Below, piece by piece: positions 8,223 through 15,942 of a DNA stretch of 27,177 bases (position 1 is its first letter; each line of letters opens with the position of its first letter). The notes beneath the pieces are model-generated. The model was not told the DNA's origin. It saw only the letters and a program-made list of their open reading frames with translations, and did not search any database. The stretch lies in the NCBI GenBank assembly GCA_036475545.1, contig JAZGAE010000017.1, forward strand, positions 1 to 27,177, read 5' to 3'. The position numbers and the translations under genes were made by a program. This stretch comes from JAZGAE01 sp036475545. Lineage in GTDB: Bacteria; Pseudomonadota; Alphaproteobacteria; DATDPM01.

Positions 8223-9167
8223 CTACGGCACCCGCACCCTCGGGGGCTCCTGCAGCTCCTCGGGCAATTTGAACACGACGTTCTCCGCATCGCCGTCGAA
8301 CTCCTCTAGTTCGATGTCGCGATACTGTCGGAGCCGCTCGATCAGCTCCTGGACAAGCTCCTCCGGCGTCGAGGCGCCGGCGGTAATGCCGACGGCGTCT
8401 ACGCCATCCAACAAGCTTAGATCCAGGTGTCTCACGTCCTCGATGAGGTAGGTCGCCACGCCCTCGCCGGCGGCGATCTCCCGAAGCCGGTTGGAATTCG
8501 AGCTGTTGCGCGCACCGACCACCAGAAACATATCCACGTTCGGCGCGAGCTCCCGGACCGCCCGCTGTCGGTTCTGCGTGGCGTAACAGATGTCCTTGAC
8601 GTCGGGTCCCACGATCTTGGGGAAGCGGTCCGTCAGGGCCTCGATTACGGCGCGGGTGTCGTCGACCGAGAGCGTCGTCTGCGACACGTAGGACAGCTTT
8701 TCCGGATCCTTCACCTCCAGCTCGTCGACATCCTCCGCGCTGGAGACGAGATAGACCTTGCCCGGAATGCGGCCCATGGTGCCCTCGACCTCGGGATGTC
8801 CCTCGTGGCCGACGAGCACGACCTCGTAACCGTGCGCGGCGTAGCGCTGGCCTTCCTTGTGGACCTTGGCGACCAGCGGACAGGTGGCGTCGACGACAGG
8901 CAAGTCGCGCAGGACCGCATCGTCGGCCACTTTTTGCGCAACACCATGGGCGCTGAACACGGTCACCGCGCCGTCCGGGATTTCGTCGAGCTCCTCGACG
9001 AAGCGCGCACCCTTGGCCTTGAGGTCTTCCACCACGCGTTTGTTGTGAACGATCTCGTGGCGCACGTACACCGGCGGTCCATAGAGTTGAAGGGCGCGCT
9101 CGACGATCTCGATGGCCCGTTCGACGCCGGCGCAAAATCCCCGCGGCTTGGCTAGGATGACTCGCAA
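8223..9167 (-). CDS. ispH: 4-hydroxy-3-methylbut-2-enyl diphosphate reductase
   Basis: IspH (LytB), the [4Fe-4S] enzyme producing IPP and DMAPP in the last MEP step. The three iron-ligating cysteines are visible at C12 (RGFCAGV), C96 (DATCPLV) and C194 (DICYAT). HEIVHNKRVVEDL, FSAHGV and NSSNSNRL are also family signatures. I chose TTG 9167, which gives 314 residues beginning MRVILAKPRGFCAGV and has GAGGAA about six bases upstream; an in-frame extension to 9281 adds sequence with no family resemblance. It sits between the CDP-alcohol phosphotransferases and hpnH on the same strand, so one end of the MEP pathway is tied to the hopanoid operon. Confidence 0.97.
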   Translation of the reverse strand: MRVILAKPRGFCAGVERAIEIVERALQLYGPPVYVRHEIVHNKRVVEDLKAKGARFVEELDEIPDGAVTVFSAHGVAQKVADDAVLRDLPVVDATCPLVAKVHKEGQRYAAHGYEVVLVGHEGHPEVEGTMGRIPGKVYLVSSAEDVDELEVKDPEKLSYVSQTTLSVDDTRAVIEALTDRFPKIVGPDVKDICYATQNRQRAVRELAPNVDMFLVVGARNSSNSNRLREIAAGEGVATYLIEDVRHLDLSLLDGVDAVGITAGASTPEELVQELIERLRQYRDIELEEFDGDAENVVFKLPEELQEPPRVRVP

Positions 9168-9307
9168 AGCGCTTCCTCGGCTCCTCGGGCTCCGTCGGTT
9201 AACGAATTTCAGGACACCGCGAAGGCCGCGACGCCCGCCCGGCGACCAAGCTCCCACCCTGAATACCCAACCGCCCGGCATTCGACCCTCGATGGCTGAA
9301 TGAAATA

Positions 9308-9382
9308 ACCGTAACTGAAACTAAATATCAGTTACCACGTCTGCCTTTCGGCTGCCATAAACAAAATCGTGATTACCGTAAC
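9308..9382. promoter_or_regulatory. AT-rich intergenic block with GTAAC-type inverted and direct repeats
   Basis: Within the 254 bp between ispH and the next upstream gene, base composition drops sharply in GC from about 9296 to 9420. GTAACTGA (9311-9318) and TCAGTTAC (9328-9335) form a perfect 8-bp inverted repeat with a 9-base spacer. ACCGTAAC occurs at 9308-9315 and again at 9375-9382, the second inside the near-palindrome TTACCGTAA. This could be an operator/promoter for ispH-hpnH or a weak terminator for the gene upstream. On the minus strand TTGTTA, 17 bases, TTTATG is a poor promoter candidate. Confidence 0.4.
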
Positions 9383-9421
9383 AAGATTAGGGGTATTGCT
9401 TCGGTACGGTCATGATTTTCC

Positions 9422-10036
9422 TCATTCCGCGCGCCGGCCACGCAGGCGCAAGAACCCCCACGCGGTCCAACCGAGGTACCCCAGGGTGCCCAGCCCGTAG
9501 ATCAGGAAGAAGTATTCGAGCCCCCCGAGCCAGATGATGGGGCCGATGAGATAAATGAAGTCCTCGAGCTCGAACGCGGCGAAGCGGGGATGGGCCACGG
9601 CTTTCTTTCCATACCGTTTTTCCATCGTGAGGCGCAGGGTGACGATCACGGGGTTCGAAAGGCCGGCCGCCAGCCCCAGCGCCAGGGCGTAATTGCCCAT
9701 TGGGCCTTGCGCCAAGCCCACCCCGAGGCTGACGAAAAGCAAGGTGTAGTTGCTGGAGCCGACCGCGTAGTCGAAGTAATGGCCGAAGCGCGACGTCGTG
9801 CCGGTCAGCCGCGCCAGCTCGCCGTCGGTATGGTCGATAAAGACCGCCAACATGAAGAGCGCGGCTGCCCAATCCGCCGCCGTCTCGGAGCCCAGGGCGA
9901 ACAGCGCCGCCGCGCCCAACGCGGCAAGGAGGCTCAGCGCCGTCAGGTGATTGGGGCGGACCCACGTGCCGACCAGCGGTTTGACCAGCACACGGGCGAG
10001 CCGTTGGTCCCAGGGGATGTCGGTCACGCTTTCCAT
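9422..10036 (-). CDS. CDP-alcohol phosphotransferase-like membrane protein (copy A)
   Basis: Integral membrane protein of the CDP-alcohol phosphatidyltransferase family, whose members move a phospho-alcohol from a CDP-linked donor to an acceptor alcohol or lipid. The signature starts D68xxD71G72xxA75R76 (DHTDGELAR) and continues G85xxxD89, but the expected fourth aspartate is Gly93 (FDYAVG). The rest of the 204-residue product is mostly hydrophobic helices. A shared C-terminal motif FELED lies at 155-159. ATG 10036 follows copy B by 17 bp. The substrate is unknown. Copies A, B and C are clearly paralogous (WDxRLAR near the N-terminus, PNHLT or PNAVT after it). Context suggests lipid-headgroup chemistry tied to hopanoids. 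Confidence 0.85.
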   Translation of the reverse strand: MESVTDIPWDQRLARVLVKPLVGTWVRPNHLTALSLLAALGAAALFALGSETAADWAAALFMLAVFIDHTDGELARLTGTTSRFGHYFDYAVGSSNYTLLFVSLGVGLAQGPMGNYALALGLAAGLSNPVIVTLRLTMEKRYGKKAVAHPRFAAFELEDFIYLIGPIIWLGGLEYFFLIYGLGTLGYLGWTAWGFLRLRGRRAE

Positions 10037-10053
10037 TCCACGTGCCTTGGTCC

Positions 10054-10695
10054 TTACAACCCGCCCGTACCGCTCGGCGCGGCCTCACCGCCTGGCTTCC
10101 GCCCTTTCCTTATACGCAGGAAGCGCAGCAGCATCCAGAGGCCGTAGGCGAAGGTCCCCAGGGCACTGACAAGGAAGAAAGGCAGCAGCGCGCCCGTCCA
10201 GGCGGCGGGGCCGACCAGGTACATGCCGTCCTCGATCTCGAAGCCGTCCCAACGCTGGTAACGCACCGTTTCCTTGCCGTACCACCGCTCCATCACCAGG
10301 CGCAGCATCATGGCGGCGCCGACGGCAATTGCGGCGCCCATCCCCAGTGGCGCCGCCCAAGGGGCTTGGCCGTCGTCGGCGAGGCCAATTCCCAGGCCGA
10401 GGAACAGGGCCGCGTACATCGCCCCGCCCGCGACGTAGTCGTAATAGAAGCCCAGCCGCGTCGCCCGCCCGGTCGACCGGGCGAGCTCGCCGTCGGCGTG
10501 GTCGAGGAACACCGCGAGGATGAAGAGGAACGCGGCCAAATCCGTCGCCGGCCGGCCACCCGTGGCGAAAAGGGCCGCCGCGGCGAGTCCCGAGGCAAGG
10601 CCCGCGCTGGTGAGGTGGTTGGGACGCACCGGCGTGCGCGCCAGAGGGCGCACCAACAGTCGCGCCAGCCTCTGGTCCCAGAGTTGGCTGCTCAT
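10054..10695 (-). CDS. CDP-alcohol phosphotransferase-like membrane protein (copy B)
   Basis: Second paralogue, 213 residues and rich in transmembrane helices. The signature reads D65xxD68G69xxA72R73 (DHADGELAR) then G82xxxD86, and the position of the fourth aspartate is Gly90 (YDYVAG). The FExED motif (FEIED, 152-156) follows a conserved RLVMERWYGKE segment. ATG 10695 is preceded by a strong GGAGGAG. It lies 55 bp after hpnA and 17 bp before copy A on the same strand, so it most likely belongs to the hpnN-to-hpnH transcript. The Gly/Lys-rich C-terminal tail is not conserved in the other copies. Confidence 0.85.
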   Translation of the reverse strand: MSSQLWDQRLARLLVRPLARTPVRPNHLTSAGLASGLAAAALFATGGRPATDLAAFLFILAVFLDHADGELARSTGRATRLGFYYDYVAGGAMYAALFLGLGIGLADDGQAPWAAPLGMGAAIAVGAAMMLRLVMERWYGKETVRYQRWDGFEIEDGMYLVGPAAWTGALLPFFLVSALGTFAYGLWMLLRFLRIRKGRKPGGEAAPSGTGGL

Positions 10696-10750
10696 CGGGC
10701 TCTCCTCCCCTTGGGCCTTCGCGCAGCGGCCTCAACCGCCCCCCGGCGCG

Positions 10751-11743
10751 TCAGGAGCAGTAGCCGTGATCGCGGAACCACTCGATCGCGTCCTCGAACG
10801 CCAACCGGGGCGGGCGGGCGGCGAACCCCAGCTCGCGCCGAGCCTTGTCGCTCGAGTAGTGCATCAGTTTCTTGGCCATGCGCACGCTGTCGATGGTGAC
10901 GATGGGCTCGCCACGCCCGGTGATGCGCGCCACCGCCTCGGCCGCGTACGCGACGGGCAGCACGAAGTTGTGCGGCAGCCGGACGCGCGGCGGCCTGCGC
11001 CCCGTGACGGCGGCTATCTCGGCGAGAATTTCGCGAAGCGTCATGTTGCTACCGCCCAGGATGTAGCGCTCACCCGTCCGGCCGCGCTCATAGGCGAGCA
11101 GGTGTCCGCTGGCGACGTCGTCGACATGGACGATGTTGAGGCCGGTGTCCACGTAGGCGGGCATGAGGCCGGCGGCGGCCTGAACGACCATCCGCCCGGT
11201 CGGCGTCGGCTTGATGTCCCGCGGGCCGATCGGCGCCGACGGGTTTACGGTCACGGCCGGGAGACCGCTCTCGGCCACCAGCTTCCGGACCTCGGCTTCG
11301 GCTAGGAACTTGGACTTCTTGTAGTTGCCGATCATGTCCTCGAAGCGCACCGGCGTCTCCTCGTCCGCCGGGGTTCCGTCCTTGTTCAGACCGAGGACTG
11401 CCACGCTGCTGGTGTAGACGATCCGGGAGACTCCGGCCTCGGCGGCCGCGAGCATGATGTTGCGGGTGCCGTCGACGTTGGCTTCATAGATTTCCTCGGG
11501 CCTCTGGCTCCAGAGGCGGTAATCGGCCGCCACGTGGAACAACGCGTCGCATCCGGCCACGGCCCGATCCAGCGACGGCCGGTCCGAGAGATCCCCGGTG
11601 ACGATGTCGACCGGAAAGCCCTCGAGATTGGCGCGGTCGCTGGTGGGGCGCACGAGCGCCCGCACCTCGTGCCCGGCCTCCAAGAGGCGGCGCAGGACGG
11701 CGGAGCCTACGAAGCCCGAGGCGCCCGTTACGAGCGTGGTCAT
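10751..11743 (-). CDS. hpnA: Hopanoid-associated NAD-dependent sugar epimerase HpnA
   Basis: Extended short-chain dehydrogenase of the hopanoid-associated epimerase group; its exact substrate is not settled in the family. The 330-residue product carries the nucleotide-binding TGASGFVG (G7, G10, G13), FHVAADYRLW, the catalytic TSS at 111-113 and Y141xxxK145 (YKKSK), then VNPSAPIGPRDIKPTPTG and AYVDTGLNIVHVDDVASGHLLA, which are close to HpnA from other bacteria. ATG 11743 overlaps the stop of copy C as ATGA; longer in-frame readings only reach shadow sequence. Its placement between CDP-alcohol phosphotransferases suggests it prepares or modifies the headgroup they transfer, which is inference. 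Confidence 0.93.
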   Translation of the reverse strand: MTTLVTGASGFVGSAVLRRLLEAGHEVRALVRPTSDRANLEGFPVDIVTGDLSDRPSLDRAVAGCDALFHVAADYRLWSQRPEEIYEANVDGTRNIMLAAAEAGVSRIVYTSSVAVLGLNKDGTPADEETPVRFEDMIGNYKKSKFLAEAEVRKLVAESGLPAVTVNPSAPIGPRDIKPTPTGRMVVQAAAGLMPAYVDTGLNIVHVDDVASGHLLAYERGRTGERYILGGSNMTLREILAEIAAVTGRRPPRVRLPHNFVLPVAYAAEAVARITGRGEPIVTIDSVRMAKKLMHYSSDKARRELGFAARPPRLAFEDAIEWFRDHGYCS

Positions 11744-12363
11744 GATCTCGAGCTGTCTTCCTCGGCCAGGGCTGCGGAACGGCGCGACCGCCACAGCACC
11801 CACACCAGAAACGCCGGCGCCCCGACCCCGGCGGCCACCAGGAACGGCGGCATCGCCCCGAGCCAAGTCACCGGTCCGACCAGGTAGAGCGCGTCCTCGG
11901 GCTCGAACCCGAGAATGTTGCCTTGGCGGATCGCCTCCTTGCCGCGCCGGAACTCGACCACCAGGCGCAGGCTCATGATGGTCGCCACCGAAACGCCAGC
12001 GAGCACGCCGAACGCCACGGCCCATCCTCCGAGGGCCCCGCCGCTGAATCCGATCCCGGCCCCGACGAACATCGCGCAGTAGGTGACGAGGACGGCGACA
12101 TGATCGTAGTAGTGGCCGAAGGTGCTGGTCTTGCCGGCGCTCCGCGCGACCTCGCCGTCGACGTGGTCGGTGAACGCCGCGAGCATGAACAGGGCCGCGC
12201 CCACGTTCGCGGCGACGGGTGCCCCCAGCGCGAAAAGGACCCCGGAGCCCAGCCCCAGCAACATCCCAGCCGTCGTCACGGCGTTGGGATGCACCCCGGT
12301 CCGCGCGATCGGCTTCGCGATCAGGCGCGCCAACCTATGATCCCATGCCATTTCCAGGGTCAC
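11740..12363 (-). CDS. CDP-alcohol phosphotransferase-like membrane protein (copy C)
   Basis: Third paralogue, 207 residues from GTG 12363, which overlaps the NTP-transferase stop as GTGA; a longer frame to 12534 is unsupported. The signature is D66xxD69G70xxA73R74 (DHVDGEVAR), G83xxxD87, and the fourth-aspartate position is Val91 (YDHVAV). The C-terminal FEPED (153-157) matches the FExED motif of copies A and B. It directly follows the nucleotidyltransferase, the arrangement expected if that enzyme makes the CDP-linked donor and this one transfers the headgroup. Donor and acceptor are unknown. The product is membrane-embedded by its hydrophobic composition. Confidence 0.85.
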   Translation of the reverse strand: MTLEMAWDHRLARLIAKPIARTGVHPNAVTTAGMLLGLGSGVLFALGAPVAANVGAALFMLAAFTDHVDGEVARSAGKTSTFGHYYDHVAVLVTYCAMFVGAGIGFSGGALGGWAVAFGVLAGVSVATIMSLRLVVEFRRGKEAIRQGNILGFEPEDALYLVGPVTWLGAMPPFLVAAGVGAPAFLVWVLWRSRRSAALAEEDSSRS

Positions 12364-13133
12364 CCGCAGCCCTCCGGCGCCGGTCGCGCAAGCCGCGGCA
12401 GGATCTCCTCGCGGGCGCGGCGCACATCCTCGGGAAAGTCGATCTCGATCCAGGGGAGCCCCGTCACGTCCTCGAAGCCGAAGGTCCCCGCCGGGCTTTC
12501 GAGCAACACGTCCCGCAACGCCTCTTCGTAGCATTCGCCGCGGCGCCCCGCGGCGACATAAGTCTCGGCCGTTTCCGCGAGACGCCGCGCGACCTCCGGG
12601 GACAGCCGGAAGAAGCCCACGGATTCCCCGCAGTAATCGTATGTCCCGCGGACGACCTTGCGGAACTCAACCAAATTCCCGCCGTGCACGCAGAGCTTCA
12701 CCGGCTCGTCGCCGGGCTCGATGTCGCGGTCCAACAGGAAACAACTCGCATGGCGCGAGCGCAATAGGCGCTCGATGAGCCGGTGGTCGTAAAGGACGTC
12801 TGCGTCCATCAGCAGGACCCCGCCGTCGCCCGCGAGTTCCGCCCGCACCGTCCAAAGGCTGACGATGCTACCTTCCTGAAAGTGAGGGTTCAACACGCAT
12901 CTCGCGAAGCCGTCGTCGTCGCACTTGGCGCCGATGGCGACCAGCTCGGCCTCGACGAGGTCGGCCCGGTATCCGGTCGCGATCACCACCTCGGGGACGC
13001 CGCAGTGATGGAGTATCTCCATGTGCCGGGCCAGCAGGCTCTTGTCGCCGAAACGCAAGAGCGCCTTGGGCGGATGATCGGGGCCGGAGCCCAGCCGTTC
13101 CCCGACCCCGGCAGCCAGGATCACGGCCTTCAC
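12360..13133 (-). CDS. NTP transferase, probable cytidylyltransferase for a lipid headgroup
   Basis: Single-domain nucleotidyltransferase of 257 residues. The N-terminus VKAVILAAGVGERLG is the nucleotide-binding loop, PPKALL supplies the conserved lysine at about residue 23, and LLMDADVLYD holds the metal-binding aspartates. NPHFQEGSIVSLWT, CGESVGFFRLSPE and GLPWIEIDFPEDVRRA resemble LicC/PntC-type choline-phosphate or AEP cytidylyltransferases more than sugar-1-phosphate enzymes. GTG 13133 overlaps the hpnN stop as GTGA, and its own stop overlaps copy C, so translation is coupled on both sides. CTP use is inferred from the CDP-alcohol phosphotransferase next door. A sugar or inositol phosphate substrate is also possible. 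Confidence 0.82.
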   Translation of the reverse strand: MKAVILAAGVGERLGSGPDHPPKALLRFGDKSLLARHMEILHHCGVPEVVIATGYRADLVEAELVAIGAKCDDDGFARCVLNPHFQEGSIVSLWTVRAELAGDGGVLLMDADVLYDHRLIERLLRSRHASCFLLDRDIEPGDEPVKLCVHGGNLVEFRKVVRGTYDYCGESVGFFRLSPEVARRLAETAETYVAAGRRGECYEEALRDVLLESPAGTFGFEDVTGLPWIEIDFPEDVRRAREEILPRLARPAPEGCG

Positions 13134-15811
13134 CGCTTGCTCCGCTCTGTTGCGCCGGAGGCGCGACGGGCGCGCAGCTCCAGCATGGCGGGCAGGACCA
13201 CGAGCGTGCACACGAGCGCGAAGGTGAGCGAGATGAAGAGCAGCTGTCCCATGCTGGCGGTTCCACGGTGGTGAGAGATGGCCAGGGTCCCGAACGAACA
13301 CATGGTGGTCAAGGCGCTGAAGAGGACGGCGCGCGGCGTGCTGGTCGCCAGCATTTCGCTGACCGAGGCCAGGGCGCGCCGGCGCAGCACGACGTGAATC
13401 CCGAAGGCGACGCCGAGACTGAGCAGCAAGGGGATCGCGATGACGTTGGCAAAATTGAACGAGATGCCGAGCAAGACCGTCGCCGCCACGGTGAGGGCCG
13501 CGGCGAGCAACAGCGGCAGCAGGACCAGAACGGTGTCCGCCAGGCTGCGCAGCACCACCGCGAGCAGGAGCGTGATGCCGACGAAGGCGATGATGCCGGC
13601 CTCGACGAACGCCTCGATCACCGCGTCGCCGGCCTCGATCATGAGGACCGGGCTGCTGGTGGCCTCGGGCGCCACCGCCTTGACGACCCGCACGAAGCGC
13701 CGCATGGCATCGTTGTCGCTGAGATCATCCGCCGGAATCACCTCGACAAGGGCGCGGCCGTCGGCCGCGATCTGACGCGCACGTACGTCGGCTGGCAGGC
13801 TCTCGAGCGTGACTTCCTCGGCGCCCAACGATTGGCGCAGCCTCTCGAGCCGCGCCGGCAGGGCCGTGAGGAGGCTGGCCTCCAGCGCCAGCAGCGCCTC
13901 GTCCGGATCATGTCCGGCGCCCCCTGCCCCTTCTAGCAGCCGCTCGAGCCTCCCCGCCAGGCTACCGGCCGGCTCCCTCAGCGGACCCGCGTTGGGGCTC
14001 GCCAGCAATTCGGTGAGTTTCGCGCGAAAGGCTGATACCGCCTCACGCCGTTCCGCGGGGCCCGGCGGCGCCTTCGTCTCTCCCGTCTGGAACACGGGGA
14101 ACAGAAAGACGTTCATCTCTTCGAGAAGATACAGCTTTTCCTCTTGGTCCTCGGGGACGAAGTCGGCCAGAGTCACCGCCTGATCCACCTCGACCAAGGA
14201 CTCGAGCCGCCCGGCCAGCGCCGCCGCCCGGTCCAGATTCTGGCTGAGCACGCTGATCGTGTAAGCGACGCTGCTGTTTTGGCGCATCAGGTCGCGGTAC
14301 GTTTCGACCGACTCGGTCGTGGGGTCGGTGAGGTTCAGCGGGTTGAAATCGAACCGAAGCCCGGGGGCGAAGGCCGCCGCGGCAAGGCCCAGGACCAGCG
14401 CGCCGGCGGTGACGGCGCCGGGCCGCCGGAGAACGTAACGCGCCGCGGCCGGCCCGGCGGGTGCCGTTTGCGCCTGCGTTCCGCCCGCGGATTGCCGCGG
14501 CGACAGCGGCATGAGGGCGAGCAGCGCCGGAAGCACGGTAAGGTTGGCAAAGAGCGCGATGATCATGCTTACGCCGGCAATCATGCCCAGCTCGGCGAGG
14601 CCCACATAGGCCGTCGGCACGAACGAGAAGAAGCCGATGGCCGCCGCGGCTCCCGCCAGGATCAGCGCTCCGCCCACCCCGGCGCCCGCATTTCCAAGCG
14701 CCCGCGCGGGATCTGCGCCGCGCTCAACCTCCTCTCTGTAGCGCAGGCTGAACTGGATGCCGAAGTCCACGGCCAGACCGATGAAGAGCACGGCGAAGGT
14801 CATCGAGATCAGGTTGAGGTGGCCGATGGCAAGCGCCGCGAACGTGGCGGTCCAAATCAGCCCCATGACGAGGGTCGCCAGCGTCGCCACGACCAGACGG
14901 ACCGACCCCAGCCCGACGGCGAGGAGAACGCCCACCAGTATGAGCGCCAGGATCCCGGCCAGGCTTGCGCCCTTGGCCACGCTCTCGAGCTCTTCCTGGT
15001 CGAGGGCGGCGCCGCCGGTAAGCCGCACCCGGAGGCCGCCGACCCCGTCCGGATCGAACTCGCCGGCGAAGCCGCGAATCGCGTCCATCGCCTCGCGGGC
15101 CGGGTAAAGCTCGGTGTAATCCAGGCGGGGCTGGACGAGGATGATACGCTGGAAATCGTCCTCGTCGAGGACGTCGCCCATCATCATCTCGCGCCAAGAG
15201 AGCAGAAAGGGCCGGCCCGCCAGCCTTGCCGCCGTGGCGTCGTTCACCCCGCCGAAGATGTCCTCGAGCGAGGCGGGATCGGTGTCGCCGTCGACGACCT
15301 CGTCGATCGCCAGGCCCAGGACCTCGAAGAGGCCGCGCAGGCTCATGTCCTCGGCGAGGGTCCCGAGCAGCGGCTCTGCGTCGGCGAGGCGATCGGAAAG
15401 ATCCGTCAGCTCGTCAAGCTCGAGGTAAAGGAGCCCGTTCCGGATGAAATAAGGATTGCTCGCCGGGGCGAATACGTGCGTGAACAGGTCGCCCCGTTCC
15501 CGCAACCGCACCGCGAGCGCGGCGGCCGCGTCCTCGACGACGTCGGGGTTCGTGCCGTCGATGACGACCGCGATGTTGTCGGCGAACTGCGGGAAGGCGG
15601 CCTTGTAGTCGTCGTAGCGCTGGCGGAAGGGCAACTCCTCCGATAGCATTCCGGCGGTGTCGGTGAAGATCCCGAGGTGGGCCGCGGTGTAATAGAGTCC
15701 GGCGGCGGACGCGAGTATGGACGCCGCCACGACCAGGGCCGCCGACCTGCGGGCACCATCGACCCACCGGGCCAGGGCCAGCCGAAAGGCTTCGCCTGCC
15801 GCGCCGGTCAC
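13130..15811 (-). CDS. hpnN: HpnN, hopanoid-associated RND/MMPL transporter
   Basis: Large inner-membrane RND-superfamily protein of 893 residues; HpnN moves hopanoids towards the outer membrane in characterised species. A first transmembrane helix lies near residues 22-45, a periplasmic domain follows, then a run of helices containing VLFIGLAVDFGIQFSLRYREEVERG, the family's sterol-sensing/SSD-like segment. The second half repeats this pattern and ends with VAFGIHVVLRRRAL and SHHRGTASMGQLLFISL. The start is GTG 15811, with no obvious Shine-Dalgarno. It is divergent from hpnM over 131 bp and begins a chain of 4-bp overlaps leading to hpnA. Confidence 0.92.
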   Translation of the reverse strand: MTGAAGEAFRLALARWVDGARRSAALVVAASILASAAGLYYTAAHLGIFTDTAGMLSEELPFRQRYDDYKAAFPQFADNIAVVIDGTNPDVVEDAAAALAVRLRERGDLFTHVFAPASNPYFIRNGLLYLELDELTDLSDRLADAEPLLGTLAEDMSLRGLFEVLGLAIDEVVDGDTDPASLEDIFGGVNDATAARLAGRPFLLSWREMMMGDVLDEDDFQRIILVQPRLDYTELYPAREAMDAIRGFAGEFDPDGVGGLRVRLTGGAALDQEELESVAKGASLAGILALILVGVLLAVGLGSVRLVVATLATLVMGLIWTATFAALAIGHLNLISMTFAVLFIGLAVDFGIQFSLRYREEVERGADPARALGNAGAGVGGALILAGAAAAIGFFSFVPTAYVGLAELGMIAGVSMIIALFANLTVLPALLALMPLSPRQSAGGTQAQTAPAGPAAARYVLRRPGAVTAGALVLGLAAAAFAPGLRFDFNPLNLTDPTTESVETYRDLMRQNSSVAYTISVLSQNLDRAAALAGRLESLVEVDQAVTLADFVPEDQEEKLYLLEEMNVFLFPVFQTGETKAPPGPAERREAVSAFRAKLTELLASPNAGPLREPAGSLAGRLERLLEGAGGAGHDPDEALLALEASLLTALPARLERLRQSLGAEEVTLESLPADVRARQIAADGRALVEVIPADDLSDNDAMRRFVRVVKAVAPEATSSPVLMIEAGDAVIEAFVEAGIIAFVGITLLLAVVLRSLADTVLVLLPLLLAAALTVAATVLLGISFNFANVIAIPLLLSLGVAFGIHVVLRRRALASVSEMLATSTPRAVLFSALTTMCSFGTLAISHHRGTASMGQLLFISLTFALVCTLVVLPAMLELRARRASGATERSKR

Positions 15812-15942
15812 GGGATCAGCGGATACCGGTCCCGGGCGCGAATGCCGCCGGCTCGGCGTGAAAATGGTTCCGGCGAGTGTTGCAAGAAACCGATGTACGG
15901 CAAATATAAGATAAGGTTCTGTCCCCCATGACTGGAGACCAC
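15812..15942. promoter_or_regulatory. Divergent hpnN/hpnM intergenic region with possible hpnM promoter
   Basis: This 131-bp gap must hold promoters for both directions unless transcription enters from elsewhere. For hpnM, TTGCAA at 15880-15885 is followed after 19 bases by TATAAG (15905-15910), or after 16 by AAATAT. The local AT content rises there. No clear pair is seen for hpnN. The assignment is by eye and weak. Confidence 0.35.

Noticed and set aside
8125..9135. A long minus-strand frame overlapping ispH in another phase
   Set aside because: The Arg/Gly-rich product has no family; IspH carries all three iron-ligand cysteines.
12364..12534. An upstream start for CDP-alcohol phosphotransferase copy C
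   Set aside because: The extension lies within the nucleotidyltransferase gene and is low-complexity; GTG 12363 overlaps that gene's stop.
14144..15646. A 500-codon open frame antisense to hpnN
   Set aside because: It has an extreme charged, low-complexity composition and no recognisable domain; hpnN is the real gene.
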